64,000 bases of DNA from Halanaerobiaceae bacterium ANBcell28 (GTDB lineage: Bacteria > Bacillota > Halanaerobiia > Halanaerobiales > DTU029), in assembly GCA_037623315.1 (NCBI GenBank), contig JBBJJH010000006.1:62001-126000 (forward strand), written 5' to 3'. This document shows positions 51,732 through 61,410 of the stretch, one piece after another (positions within the stretch are counted from its first letter, which is position 1; every line of letters begins with the position of its first letter). Both the position numbers and the translations under genes were made by a program. The notes under the pieces were generated by a model that worked only from the letters and a program-made list of their open reading frames with translations, did not search any database and was not told the DNA's origin.

Positions 51732-52919
51732 GTGAAAATTTTAGTTCTTAATAGTGGGAGTTCGTCTATAAAGTTTCAGCTTTTTAATATGGAAGATGAA
51801 TCAGTTATAGCAAAGGGTAGTGTAACAAGGATTGGAAATCAGGATTCCAGGATGAAATATAAAACAGACAATGATAAGGTAGAGGAGACATTAAATGTTG
51901 AGGACCATAGTCAGGGACTTCAAGTAATTAAGGAATATTTGATGGGAGAAAAAACAGGTGTCATAAAAGATGTTGCAGAAATTTCTGCTATAGGACATCG
52001 TGTAGTACATGGAGGGGAGAAGTATTTTGAATCCATTCTTATTGATGAAGATGCAGAGAAAAATATTGATAAGCTATCTGAATTAGCTCCATTACATAAT
52101 CCCCATAATTTAAAGGGTATTCAGGAATGTAAGACATTAATACCGGATACGCCACAAGTAGCGGTCTTTGATACAGGTTTCCATCAAACTATGCCAGCAA
52201 AAGCATACTTATATGCTCTTCCTTATGATTTGTATGAAGAAGATGGCGTTAGAAGATATGGATTTCATGGTACATCACATAAATTTGTTGCTCAACGAGC
52301 AGCAGATATGATGAATAAAGATATTAGTGATTTAAAGATAATTACCTGTCATCTAGGAAATGGTGCTAGTATTGCTGCTGTAAAAGGAGGTAAATCTGTA
52401 GATACCAGTATGGGATTAACTCCTTTAGAAGGTCTAGTAATGGGTACACGTTCTGGTGATACCGACCCTAGTATTTTACCATTTATTATGAAAAGAAAAA
52501 ATGTCAGTGCTGAGGCAGCTGAAAACATACTAAATAAGGAAAGTGGACTGCTTGGTGTTTCTGGTATTAGTAATGATTTTCGTGAAATTAATGAAGCTGC
52601 TCAATCTGGTAATAAACAGGCTAAAAAGGCTTTTGATGTTTTCTGCTATAGAATTCAAAAATACATTGGTGCTTACATGGTAGCAATGGGTGGTGTAGAT
52701 GCGATTATCTTTACCGGCGGTATTGGAGAAAATGAAGGAGTTGCCAGGGCAGGTATTATAGATGCTCTAGATTTTATGGGAGTTAGTCTTGATGAAGAAG
52801 CAAATCAAAGAAAAAGTGAAGAGATAGAAATATCAACAAGTGATTCAAAAGTGAAAGTATTTGTAATTCCTACTAATGAAGAACTTGTAATTGCAAGGGC
52901 TACTAAAGATTTATTATAA
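51732..52919 (+). CDS. ackA: Acetate kinase
   Basis: Makes acetate and ATP from acetyl-phosphate and ADP, the main ATP step of many fermenters. 395 residues from GTG 51732 (site AGGAGGAG). All hallmark residues are present: ILVLNSGSSSIKF, HRVVHGGEKYF, VFDTGFHQTMP, RYGFHGTSHKFV, CHLGNGASIAAV, GTRSGDTDP and FTGGIGENEG. It is the housekeeping enzyme and a useful reference for the diverged BMC copy at 28924. A bidirectional terminator follows. Confidence 0.96.
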   Translation: MKILVLNSGSSSIKFQLFNMEDESVIAKGSVTRIGNQDSRMKYKTDNDKVEETLNVEDHSQGLQVIKEYLMGEKTGVIKDVAEISAIGHRVVHGGEKYFESILIDEDAEKNIDKLSELAPLHNPHNLKGIQECKTLIPDTPQVAVFDTGFHQTMPAKAYLYALPYDLYEEDGVRRYGFHGTSHKFVAQRAADMMNKDISDLKIITCHLGNGASIAAVKGGKSVDTSMGLTPLEGLVMGTRSGDTDPSILPFIMKRKNVSAEAAENILNKESGLLGVSGISNDFREINEAAQSGNKQAKKAFDVFCYRIQKYIGAYMVAMGGVDAIIFTGGIGENEGVARAGIIDALDFMGVSLDEEANQRKSEEIEISTSDSKVKVFVIPTNEELVIARATKDLL

Positions 52920-52986
52920 ATTATTTTTAATCTAATAAACGAATTATGAGACTTTATTTAAACATTATTAGTTTAGAAATATATAA

Positions 52987-53030
52987 ATACTCCATCTGTA
53001 AATTTCTTGATTTGCAGATGGAGTATTTTT
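52987..53030. terminator. Bidirectional terminator between convergent genes
   Basis: ATACTCCATCTG (52987-52998) pairs perfectly with CAGATGGAGTAT (53015-53026), followed by T on the plus strand. It serves ackA and probably the minus-strand DUF445 gene, which ends at 53038. Confidence 0.85.
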
Positions 53031-53037
53031 AATACCT

Positions 53038-56000
53038 TTATGCGAAAAGAGCTAATAATGCTGCTAGTAATCCTACAAGACTTCCGAGCCAACCGTATTT
53101 TTCTAAGTTGCCGAAATAACCTCCAGCAAAAGAGTAGAAGAGGTCCTCTATTTCTTGAGAATTCATATTGTTTATTTCATTAACACTAATATCCTTAAGA
53201 TTAACTATTTCTAATAAATCAGCCAGACCTGATTTAAGGGTTTCTAGAAGAGATTCTATTATTGTTTCCAATAGATAATCCGTTGTTTCTTCTTCTATAA
53301 GATTAGCTAAATTTTTTGCTAAATCTGTATAAATTTTATCTAAAAGATTCTCTAATTTTGATATTAATTCTTTATCTTCAAATACTGAGTCTAAAATATT
53401 ATTGAGTTTATATTGTATTTTTTCTTTATTGAATAAGGTCTTTTCATTTAATATAAGTCTAAGCAATTCACTTAGAATATAATTAAAGATTTTCTCCAAA
53501 TTATTATTTTTTATTAATTCTTGATAGGTCTTTTTGATTGTTATTTCCATTGATTCTATATTTACGTTTTTTATAATATTAGTGGTTTTTTCTTTATATA
53601 CTATTTCATTTAAGATATCTTCACAATATGATACTAGAATATTATTTAAGCTCTCTTTTTCTTTATTTACTTCAATTGCTAGGTGCTTATTTATTAGTCT
53701 TAGTTCTTCAGAAAAAATAGAAATTAGCTTTGATGGTTCTTTGATTTCCAGGAATTCTAATATTTTTTCTAGTGATAGCTTTGAATAATTATCAATGAAT
53801 ATTGAGATATTATCTTTATATAACTCTTGACAGCTATTATTATCTAGTATATTTTTAAAAATTATTTCGAACTCTTTTTCTTTAATTTGAACATTTTCTA
53901 ATAAGACATTTTTTCTTTCTTTTAAGTATAAATTTATTATTTCTGGGATACCTTCTTCGATGAATTTATCTGCAAAATTATCCAGTGTTTCTTCAAAGTC
54001 TACTAACTTGCCTGCCTTAGACCAAAAACCCATTTTTGTTTCTACTTGCTCTAAAATTTTATTTTTAATATAATTTTTATTTTTAGCTATCAACTCTGCT
54101 GTCTCATTCAATAAGGTATCGCTTTTTGATATCAGATAATTATTAAGTAATTCTGTAATAGTATGAGTTTTACTTAATAAAATCTTGCTAAGTATTAAGT
54201 AGCTGAACTGATATATCCTGTCTTTAATTTCTTCTGGTATATCAGCAATGCGTTTTTCTTTATGATTATAATATATTTGCTCTATTAGCTTAATTACTGT
54301 ACTTTCTAAATAATTTTTTTGATTATCATCAAGTCCTTCAATTATAGAATCAATATTGACTTTTATAAGTCTAGATATTTTTTCGTTGATATTTTCTTTT
54401 ATATTATTAGGAATGATTTCAGAGACAGTATTTTTATCTTCAATATGTGAATATAGCATTGAAGCAAGATTATCAATATTATCTTCAAATAAAACAAGTA
54501 AATCATTTAAAATAAAATTACTAAGAGTTTGGATTGTTTTTTCTCTTTTATCTGAAGAAGATTTTAAATCCAGGAGATTTCCCTTATTCTTATCATTTAC
54601 TGTATTAAGTATAGAGCTTAGGATATTTTTCTTGTGCTTTTCTATATTTTTTAAAGATGTATTGGCTAATTTACTACTATATTTCAAGAGAAAATCTATA
54701 AGCAGTTTATATTCATCTGCTTTGATAGAATTAGTAATTGTTTCTTCAATTAGATCTTTTTTATCTTCAATGGTATTTTGGAGAGTCTGATGATTTAATA
54801 ACTCTTGATCAATAAAATTTCCTACAGATTGGGCAAATCGTTCTTTTTCTTTACTTACAACACCAGGTGTTAGGGGTATAGGTATACCTAAAAATTGTTT
54901 TTTCTGATATGGTCTAAAAATCATTTTTATTGCTATAACATTGGTGATATAGCCTATAAATCCATAGACTAGCATATAAATAGGTAGATAGAAATTTTGA
55001 TCTAAATGTAAATTACTCTGTAATAAATAGAGTAAAAGGGCAGTAAAGATACCTAGGAAAGCACCAAAATAGGTGATTGGTTTTAATTCTTTTCCTACAA
55101 AGTCTTCAAGTATATCTTTGATTTCTTTATCAGAAATTTTTTCTAGGTTATTTTTTATAGCCTCAGCAATATTTCCCTTTAGTAAAAATTCAAGATTTTC
55201 ATTGATGTAAATAATAAGAGATTTACTTATTTTATCATGATAAGCAGTATTATTAGCTATATCAGCAAGTATTTTATTTAATTGTATATTGTTTATATTT
55301 TTTTCTTGTTTTTTAAGAAATATATTTAAATTTTCCTTAAAATTAGTTTTTTCTAGATTGAATTTTAAAAGTGAAAGTGGTTTATCTTTATATTTATTAT
55401 ATACTTCTAGCTCTAGAATCTTTTCTATTTTTTCTATCTTATTTCTTGATTTTTTACTCAGTTTTTGACAAAGTAACTTGAAATCATTATCACTAAAATA
55501 ATCACTTAAACTACTTTTACTAAAGTTAATTAAGATATTGTCCATTTTGCTTGTTATTAATTCCAGGAAAAAATTTTGAATTTCTTGATTATTAGCAATT
55601 AAATCAATTAAAGAGGGAAGATCATCTAGATTTACTAGCTTACTTATTTTTAGTGATTCTAAATCATTTATAAGGTCTTTTGGTATGTCCTGTAGATAAT
55701 TTTTAATTTCTAGTATAATTTTTTTAGATATGTCATCAGGATTTATATTTAAGTCTATATTTTCTATGTTTTTCAGTAGATAATTGTGGATCTTTTCCTG
55801 TGTTTTCTCTTCTTTAATTAAATTATTTAAAGAATTAGCAAGCATTTCTGAAAAATTTATGTCATTATTTTTACGATAAACTTGGTAAGCCGATCGCTTG
55901 ATAGCTGTTTTAAACGGTGATATTAACTCTTCTTCTTTAAATGTCTTATCAATAAGGCCATTAAAGATTTGGTTTATTTCTGATTTGTTTTCATGCAAAT

Positions 56001-56940
56001 ATTCATTTATATCTTTACTGATAAGTTCTATTTTTCTTATACTTATATTTTTTATATCCTCTTTTATATTCTGATCAAGTAATTTCTTGAATTCGATATT
56101 TTGATTCTTTCTAATTATAGAACTGAGAGAGTTTTTAAATTTCTTTGAGTTGAGCTTATTTAGCGTTTTATCTTTAATATTTATAAAATAGCTTCGATTA
56201 AAATTATAGTCCTGTAATCTTTTGTTTTTTATAATAAGAAACAATTTATCTTTAAGTTCTTCTATATAGATTTCATTATATATAGCGTGTATAAAAGTAT
56301 TGGTATATTGACCAATCATATTATCCTTATTTTTACTATTATTAATTATATATTTTAAATTATTATTGAATTGATCCAAAAGTTTTTTATCAAAGAAAGA
56401 ATTAATCTTCCTATCCTTTATATCAGAAAACAATATTTCTACTTGATTATTCAGAAACTGTGATTCTGCTGTTATCTCAATAAAGTTTTTGCTTATTTTT
56501 TTATTAAGAAGAGCAAATTCTTCCTCTGTAATTAAGTTTTCAAATCTTATTTTAGTTAAAAAAACATTCATGGCTTTATGTATATAAGTACTTGCCTCTG
56601 TAGATAGGTAATTACTAAAATTAGAATAGGTTTTATCAATAGCTCTTATATCTTTCATATGAATATCTTTTGCTAGGGTATTTGAAAAAAAACCTCCGAC
56701 CAGTTCTCTAATAGAGTCGTTTACTTCTGGTCTTTTGAGAGTGTTTTCTAGAGTATGTGCTTTAATAATATCTTTTTCTATTAATTGACTAATGTTCTTG
56801 ATAAAATCTTCTCTAGTTTTTACTATTACGCCGCCAAAGGGACCGTAGCTTTTGAAAAGCATTTTAATAGCTAGACTGTTTGTTGTGTAACCTGTAAAAG
56901 CTCCAGCCAATATTTGTGTTAGTATTTCAGTGAGTTCCAT
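53038..56940 (-). CDS. Giant double DUF445 membrane protein
   Basis: 1300 residues starting at ATG 56940. It holds two DUF445-type membrane/head segments: the N-terminus (ILAGAFTGYTTNSLAIKMLF) and again near residues ~620-720 (FIGYITNVIAIKMIFRPY, after a FLGIFTALLLYLL helix). Each is followed by 400-500 residues of Lys/Glu/Asn/Ile-rich helical coiled coil. A last membrane helix (WLGSLVGLLAALLALFA) closes the protein. Ordinary DUF445 proteins have one such unit of about 400 residues. The fusion suggests a long membrane-tethered rod. Function unknown. Confidence 0.85.
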   Translation of the reverse strand: MELTEILTQILAGAFTGYTTNSLAIKMLFKSYGPFGGVIVKTREDFIKNISQLIEKDIIKAHTLENTLKRPEVNDSIRELVGGFFSNTLAKDIHMKDIRAIDKTYSNFSNYLSTEASTYIHKAMNVFLTKIRFENLITEEEFALLNKKISKNFIEITAESQFLNNQVEILFSDIKDRKINSFFDKKLLDQFNNNLKYIINNSKNKDNMIGQYTNTFIHAIYNEIYIEELKDKLFLIIKNKRLQDYNFNRSYFINIKDKTLNKLNSKKFKNSLSSIIRKNQNIEFKKLLDQNIKEDIKNISIRKIELISKDINEYLHENKSEINQIFNGLIDKTFKEEELISPFKTAIKRSAYQVYRKNNDINFSEMLANSLNNLIKEEKTQEKIHNYLLKNIENIDLNINPDDISKKIILEIKNYLQDIPKDLINDLESLKISKLVNLDDLPSLIDLIANNQEIQNFFLELITSKMDNILINFSKSSLSDYFSDNDFKLLCQKLSKKSRNKIEKIEKILELEVYNKYKDKPLSLLKFNLEKTNFKENLNIFLKKQEKNINNIQLNKILADIANNTAYHDKISKSLIIYINENLEFLLKGNIAEAIKNNLEKISDKEIKDILEDFVGKELKPITYFGAFLGIFTALLLYLLQSNLHLDQNFYLPIYMLVYGFIGYITNVIAIKMIFRPYQKKQFLGIPIPLTPGVVSKEKERFAQSVGNFIDQELLNHQTLQNTIEDKKDLIEETITNSIKADEYKLLIDFLLKYSSKLANTSLKNIEKHKKNILSSILNTVNDKNKGNLLDLKSSSDKREKTIQTLSNFILNDLLVLFEDNIDNLASMLYSHIEDKNTVSEIIPNNIKENINEKISRLIKVNIDSIIEGLDDNQKNYLESTVIKLIEQIYYNHKEKRIADIPEEIKDRIYQFSYLILSKILLSKTHTITELLNNYLISKSDTLLNETAELIAKNKNYIKNKILEQVETKMGFWSKAGKLVDFEETLDNFADKFIEEGIPEIINLYLKERKNVLLENVQIKEKEFEIIFKNILDNNSCQELYKDNISIFIDNYSKLSLEKILEFLEIKEPSKLISIFSEELRLINKHLAIEVNKEKESLNNILVSYCEDILNEIVYKEKTTNIIKNVNIESMEITIKKTYQELIKNNNLEKIFNYILSELLRLILNEKTLFNKEKIQYKLNNILDSVFEDKELISKLENLLDKIYTDLAKNLANLIEEETTDYLLETIIESLLETLKSGLADLLEIVNLKDISVNEINNMNSQEIEDLFYSFAGGYFGNLEKYGWLGSLVGLLAALLALFA

Positions 56941-57503
56941 ATTCTAATACTCCTTAGTTTTGTGTATGTTTTTATGTATTTTTAGCCTCTTTTTTAAGCA
57001 AGAATCTTTCATAATTTACTTTTCTTTCGTAATTAGTCATAAGGCATTAAAACGTAGTAGGCTGGAGTATAGTTGATTAAGAAAGAGGCTTAAGTAACTA
57101 TACTTTAGCATACAAGCTTATAATAAAGTTTTTAAGAAAGCTTCTTATTTATATATTCTGTAGTTATTATATCATTAAGTGTGAAATTCTCAAGTTTTAA
57201 ATTGTCTTTGTTTTATTCCTAGCTTATGGATTATGAATAAATTCACTATTTAAAAGTTTTATAAACTTAATTTAAATAGTGAATTGATTTTATTGATTAA
57301 AAAGAGTATAATAATAAATGAATAGAAATCAATAAGTATTATTCAATCTTTTTGTAAACATATATTTTTAGAATCATTTTTGTATTGAGATTGCTAAAAA
57401 AGTAAAACAATAAATTATAATATGAATCGAAACCGGTGTAAATCCATATACTTATTCATTATTTCTAATAATAGTATAGTTATTTTCCAATAGGGAGAAA
57501 GAT
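56941..57503. other. Long intergenic region with a perfect 15-bp inverted repeat at 57240-57285
   Basis: About 560 bp between divergent genes. AATTCACTATTTAAA (57240-57254) is the exact reverse complement of 57271-57285, with a 16-base loop. Near 57430 ACCGGTGTAAATCC resembles one short segment of a cobalamin riboswitch, but the B12 box and core are absent. No gene is evident. Confidence 0.6.
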
Positions 57504-58187
57504 ATGAATGAAGTAATTAAAAAAAATATTCCAGTAAAATTAAATATTGCGAAAACAATTGATTTCTTACATATTGAAGAAAGAGAAGATAAGGAAAGCT
57601 TGCTTTATTTAATAGATGAAGCAAAAAATATTGTGAATGCCAAAGCTGTATATAAAGAATCATCTGTAAAAGAAATTAATAATAGTATAGTATTAATTGA
57701 TGATATATATTTTGAGAGTTCTTTATTAGCAAGAAATCTTGATGGATTGAGGCGTGTATTTCCTTTTGTTATTTCTGCTGGAATGGAATTGGACAAATGG
57801 GCAAAGGATATTAAAGGGATACTACATCAATATTGGGCAGAGAAAATTCAAGAATTATTATTACAAGAAGCTCTTACTTATATTTTCAATGAGATAGAAG
57901 AAAACTATCAATTAGATAAAATGTCGACTATGAACCCAGGCTCATTAAAGGAATGGTCTATTGAAGATCAGAGAAAATTATTTAAACTAATATCTAATGT
58001 AAATAAAAAAATTGGGGTTAGTTTAACAGATAAATATGTAATGAGACCTGCAAAATCGTTATCTGGTATAAGATTTGAGAATGACTTTTCTTATTCTAAC
58101 TGTAAATTATGTAATAGAGCTGATTGTTCTGATAGAAGAGCAGAATATGATAAAAATTTGTATCAGGATAGATATTTATCAAAATAA
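57504..58187 (+). CDS. Stand-alone MetH activation-domain-like protein (corrinoid related)
   Basis: 227 residues resembling the AdoMet-binding reactivation domain of B12-dependent methionine synthase, as found alone in many anaerobes. Seen: a central helical region, then STMNPGSLKEWSIEDQRKLF (the typical P-G-S-L-x-x-W substrate loop) and IGVSLTDKYVMRPAKSLSGI. It ends with a cysteine motif CKLCNRADCSDRRA that may bind metal or a cluster. It may help to reactivate a methionine synthase or a methyltransferase corrinoid protein. The partner gene is not in the window. Confidence 0.8.
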   Translation: MNEVIKKNIPVKLNIAKTIDFLHIEEREDKESLLYLIDEAKNIVNAKAVYKESSVKEINNSIVLIDDIYFESSLLARNLDGLRRVFPFVISAGMELDKWAKDIKGILHQYWAEKIQELLLQEALTYIFNEIEENYQLDKMSTMNPGSLKEWSIEDQRKLFKLISNVNKKIGVSLTDKYVMRPAKSLSGIRFENDFSYSNCKLCNRADCSDRRAEYDKNLYQDRYLSK

Positions 58188-58360
58188 TATAAGTAGTTCA
58201 TGAAGATAAGTCGATTGATTTTAAAAATTGTATCTTAATTAACTGGACAAAAGCAATAAAAAAATATAAAATAAGTAATTGATAAAGACAGGACTAATTA
58301 TTTCCTGTTTATAATATAAGATAAGCTAGGCAAAAACAAATTAAGTAGGAGGTATTATTT

Positions 58361-60337
58361 ATGTTAAATGATGTTGCAAGTATTATTAGAGGATTATCAG
58401 CTGACGGAGTTGAACAAGCTAATTCAGGTCATCCAGGCTTACCTATTGGTTGTGCTGAAATAGGAGCTTTGTTATATGGTGATGTTATGAAATATGACCC
58501 TAAAGCGGCAGAATGGCCAGATAGGGACCGTTTTATTTTATCCGCTGGACATGGTTCCATGTTAATGTATTCACTATTACATTTGGCTGGTTATGATCTT
58601 ACAATTGAAGATTTAAAGAATTTTAGACAATTACATTCAAAAACAGCTGGACATCCTGAGTATGGAATGATTGAAGGAATTGAAACAACCACTGGTCCTT
58701 TAGGACAAGGTTTTGCAAATGCAGTAGGAATGGCTATTGCTGAGGCAATGCACGCAGCTAAGTTTAATACAGATCAACACAAAATTGTAGACCATTATAC
58801 ATATACATTATTGGGTGATGGTGGAATGATGGAGGGTGTTGTATCAGAAGCAGCATCTTTGGCTGGTCATCTTGGGCTTGGTAAATTGATTGCTATTTAT
58901 GATGATAATCAAATATCTATTGGTGGAAGCACAGAAATAACTTTTACAGAAGATGTGGCAAAAAGATTTGAAGCTTATAATTGGCAAGTGCTAAAAGTTG
59001 ATGGTCATGATATTGATAAGATGCGTGATGCTATCAATGAAGCAAAAAAAGAAAATGACAAACCAACTTTAATTGTTGCTAAAACAAAAATTGCTTTTGG
59101 TGCACCAACAAAAGAAGGAAGTGCAGATGCTCATGGTGCTCCACTTGGTGAAGATGAGATTAAAGGATTAAAAGAAAAAATTGGTTTACCAGTTGACGAG
59201 AAATTCTATGTATCTAATGAGGTAAGAGAATTTTTCGAAAAACATCAAGCAGAATTAAAAGTAGTTAGAGAAGAGTGGGAAAAGAATTTTGCAGAATGGG
59301 CAAAAGCAAATCCTGAGTTAAAAGAATTGTGGGATAATGGTCTTCAATTTAAAATACCTGGAGATTTCCGTGAAGCAATTATGAATATGGAAATAGAAAG
59401 CCCGATTGCTAGTAGAGCTGCTAGTGGTAAAGCATTAGCAAAAATTGCTGATATATTAGATTATCTAGTAGGTGGTTCTGCAGACTTAGCTCCGTCAAAT
59501 AAAACTTATTTGGATAAATATGATGAAATACAAAAAGATAATTTTAATGGACGTAATTTCCGCTTTGGTGTTCGTGAACATGCTATGGGAGCAATTGTAA
59601 ATGGTATAGTCCTTCATAGAGGCTTTAGACCTTATTGTTCTACTTTCTTAGTATTCTCAGATTATATGAGACATACTGTAAGAATGGCAGCATTAATGAA
59701 AATACCAGTTGTTTTTGTATTTACTCATGATTCAATTTATGTTGGTGAAGATGGGCCAACTCATGAACCAATTGAGCATGTAGAATCATTAAGACTTATT
59801 CCGGATCTAAAAGTATATAGACCAGCTGATGCTGAAGAAACAAAAGCTGCCTGGGTAAAAGCCATTGAGAATACTGAAGGACCAACAGTTCTTATCTTAA
59901 CTAGACAGGGATTACCTTTAGTTGCAGATGAAGGTGTAGATACATTATCAGGTCTTGAAAAAGGTGCATATATTGTTAGAGAAAATAATAATCCTGATGT
60001 AGTATTGATGGGTAGTGGGAGCGAAGTTTCTTTAGCAAATGAAGTAGCTGAGATACTAGAATCTGAAGGCAAAGCTTGTCGTGTTGTATCTATTCCAGAG
60101 CGTAAAGATTTCCTTGCTCAAGGTAATGAATACATTGAAGAATTACTTGGAGATGATGATACATTTAGAGTTGCTATGGAAGTCGGTGTTGGTAGTGGCT
60201 GGTATCAATTATTAGGGAAAAACCATCATCTTGTAAGCATTGAAAGATTTGGTGAAAGTGGTCCAGGAGAAGAAGTTGCTGAATTCTTAGGATTTACTGC
60301 TGGTAAAATTGCTAAAGATATTTTAGCTAAAATGTAA
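58361..60337 (+). CDS. tkt: Transketolase
   Basis: Moves two-carbon units between sugar phosphates in the pentose phosphate pathway, using thiamine diphosphate. 658 residues, full length. N-terminal domain: QANSGHPGLPIG, ILSAGHGSMLMYSLLHLAGY, TTGPLGQGFANAVGMA, LLGDGGMMEGVVSEA (ThDP motif) and DDNQISIGG. Middle domain: GGSADLAPSN, FRFGVREHAMGAIVNG (catalytic Glu) and FTHDSIYVGEDGPTHEP. The C-terminal domain is intact. A strong terminator follows. It would connect pentoses from xylan to glycolysis. Confidence 0.97.
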   Translation: MLNDVASIIRGLSADGVEQANSGHPGLPIGCAEIGALLYGDVMKYDPKAAEWPDRDRFILSAGHGSMLMYSLLHLAGYDLTIEDLKNFRQLHSKTAGHPEYGMIEGIETTTGPLGQGFANAVGMAIAEAMHAAKFNTDQHKIVDHYTYTLLGDGGMMEGVVSEAASLAGHLGLGKLIAIYDDNQISIGGSTEITFTEDVAKRFEAYNWQVLKVDGHDIDKMRDAINEAKKENDKPTLIVAKTKIAFGAPTKEGSADAHGAPLGEDEIKGLKEKIGLPVDEKFYVSNEVREFFEKHQAELKVVREEWEKNFAEWAKANPELKELWDNGLQFKIPGDFREAIMNMEIESPIASRAASGKALAKIADILDYLVGGSADLAPSNKTYLDKYDEIQKDNFNGRNFRFGVREHAMGAIVNGIVLHRGFRPYCSTFLVFSDYMRHTVRMAALMKIPVVFVFTHDSIYVGEDGPTHEPIEHVESLRLIPDLKVYRPADAEETKAAWVKAIENTEGPTVLILTRQGLPLVADEGVDTLSGLEKGAYIVRENNNPDVVLMGSGSEVSLANEVAEILESEGKACRVVSIPERKDFLAQGNEYIEELLGDDDTFRVAMEVGVGSGWYQLLGKNHHLVSIERFGESGPGEEVAEFLGFTAGKIAKDILAKM

Positions 60338-60357
60338 AATTCTTAAAATATAGAAAA

Positions 60358-60393
60358 AAAAGAAAGACTCAAAAATGAGTCTTTCTTTTTTTT
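60358..60393 (+). terminator. Rho-independent terminator after transketolase
   Basis: AGAAAGACTC (60361-60370) pairs perfectly with GAGTCTTTCT (60377-60386), with T8 following and A-rich sequence before it, so it may work both ways. Confidence 0.88.
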
Positions 60394-60433
60394 AAAAAAA
60401 AACCCCTATTATAATGATGCACCATTAGCCAGC

Positions 60434-60462
60434 TTGCAATTTATCCTGTAATTATGTAAAAT
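60434..60462 (+). promoter_or_regulatory. Sigma-A-type promoter for exoA
   Basis: TTGCAA (60434-60439), 17-bp spacer, TAAAAT (60457-60462), about 60 bp before the exonuclease gene. Confidence 0.6.
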
Positions 60463-60523
60463 AGAAGTATAATTAATAATTGTTATCAATAATTTCCTAC
60501 TTATTTTAAGAGAGGTGCTAATG

Positions 60524-61291
60524 ATGAAAATATATTCATGGAATGTTAATGGAATTAGGGCTATTAAAAGAAAAGGTTTTCTTGATTGGGTAAAGGAAGA
60601 GAGCCCGGATATAATTGGATTGCAGGAGACTAAAATACAGGATGATCAAATAACAGATGACCTTCGAAATATTGAAGGATATCAATCTTATTTTTCTTTT
60701 GCAGAAAGAAAGGGATATAGTGGGGTGGCTATTTATACAAAGGAAGAACCTCTTTCAATAAAACATGGAATTGGTATTGAGCGTTTTGATAAAGAAGGGA
60801 GAATACTTATAGCTGAATACCCTGATTTTACGATTCTTAATATTTATTTTCCTAATGGAAAGAGAAATAAAGAAAGGTTAGAATATAAACTTGATTTTTA
60901 TGATAGTATTTTAGAATATTGTCAGGATTTAAGAGAAACAGGTCAGGAGTTAATTATATTTGGCGATTATAATACAGCTCATCATGATATAGACTTAAAA
61001 AATCCTAGAGCTAATGAAAAATATTCTGGTTTTTTGCCCATTGAACGAAAATGGCTTGATAAACTAGAAGACAAAGGCTATATTGATACCTTCCGTTATC
61101 TTTATCCTGAAAAAGTAAAGTATTCTTGGTGGAGTTACCGTACCAGAGCTCGAGAAAGAGATGCTGGCTGGAGAATAGATTATCATTTTATAACTGATGG
61201 ATTAAAAGATAAGCTTAATGATGCATATATTATGACTGATGTTATGGGATCAGATCATTGTCCTGTAAGTATTGAGTTTGATAGAGAGTAA
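60524..61291 (+). CDS. exoA: Exodeoxyribonuclease III / AP endonuclease
   Basis: Cuts DNA at abasic sites and degrades 3' ends in base excision repair. 255 residues from ATG 60524 (MKIYSWNVNGIRA), 8 bp after AGAGG; an ATG one codon earlier is possible. Catalytic and metal residues: Asn in WNVNGIRA, Glu in GLQETKIQ, GDYNTAHHDIDLKNP, and the closing SDHCPVSIEFD. FRYLYPEKVKYSWWSYR and the Asp-containing RIDYHFI motif are typical. Confidence 0.95.
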   Translation: MKIYSWNVNGIRAIKRKGFLDWVKEESPDIIGLQETKIQDDQITDDLRNIEGYQSYFSFAERKGYSGVAIYTKEEPLSIKHGIGIERFDKEGRILIAEYPDFTILNIYFPNGKRNKERLEYKLDFYDSILEYCQDLRETGQELIIFGDYNTAHHDIDLKNPRANEKYSGFLPIERKWLDKLEDKGYIDTFRYLYPEKVKYSWWSYRTRARERDAGWRIDYHFITDGLKDKLNDAYIMTDVMGSDHCPVSIEFDRE

Positions 61292-61410
61292 ATTTTAAAT
61301 AATTTTAGGCAGGATATCTAAAACTATAGTCGAATTATGTATTATAGATTTTTAAAAAAACTAGAGTGTTTTTTTGATTTTTAATAGAAAGAAATGTGGA
61401 GGTAATTGTA

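Noticed and set aside
53534-54790. Plus-strand open frames opposite the DUF445 gene
   Set aside because: They are antisense reflections of a Lys/Glu-rich coding sequence, rich in Phe, Leu and Ser, with no start signals.
57420-57460. Possible second cobalamin riboswitch upstream of the MetH-activation-like gene
   Set aside because: Only ACCGGTGTAAATCC resembles a riboswitch segment; the CCGC/ACTGT core and B12 box are missing.
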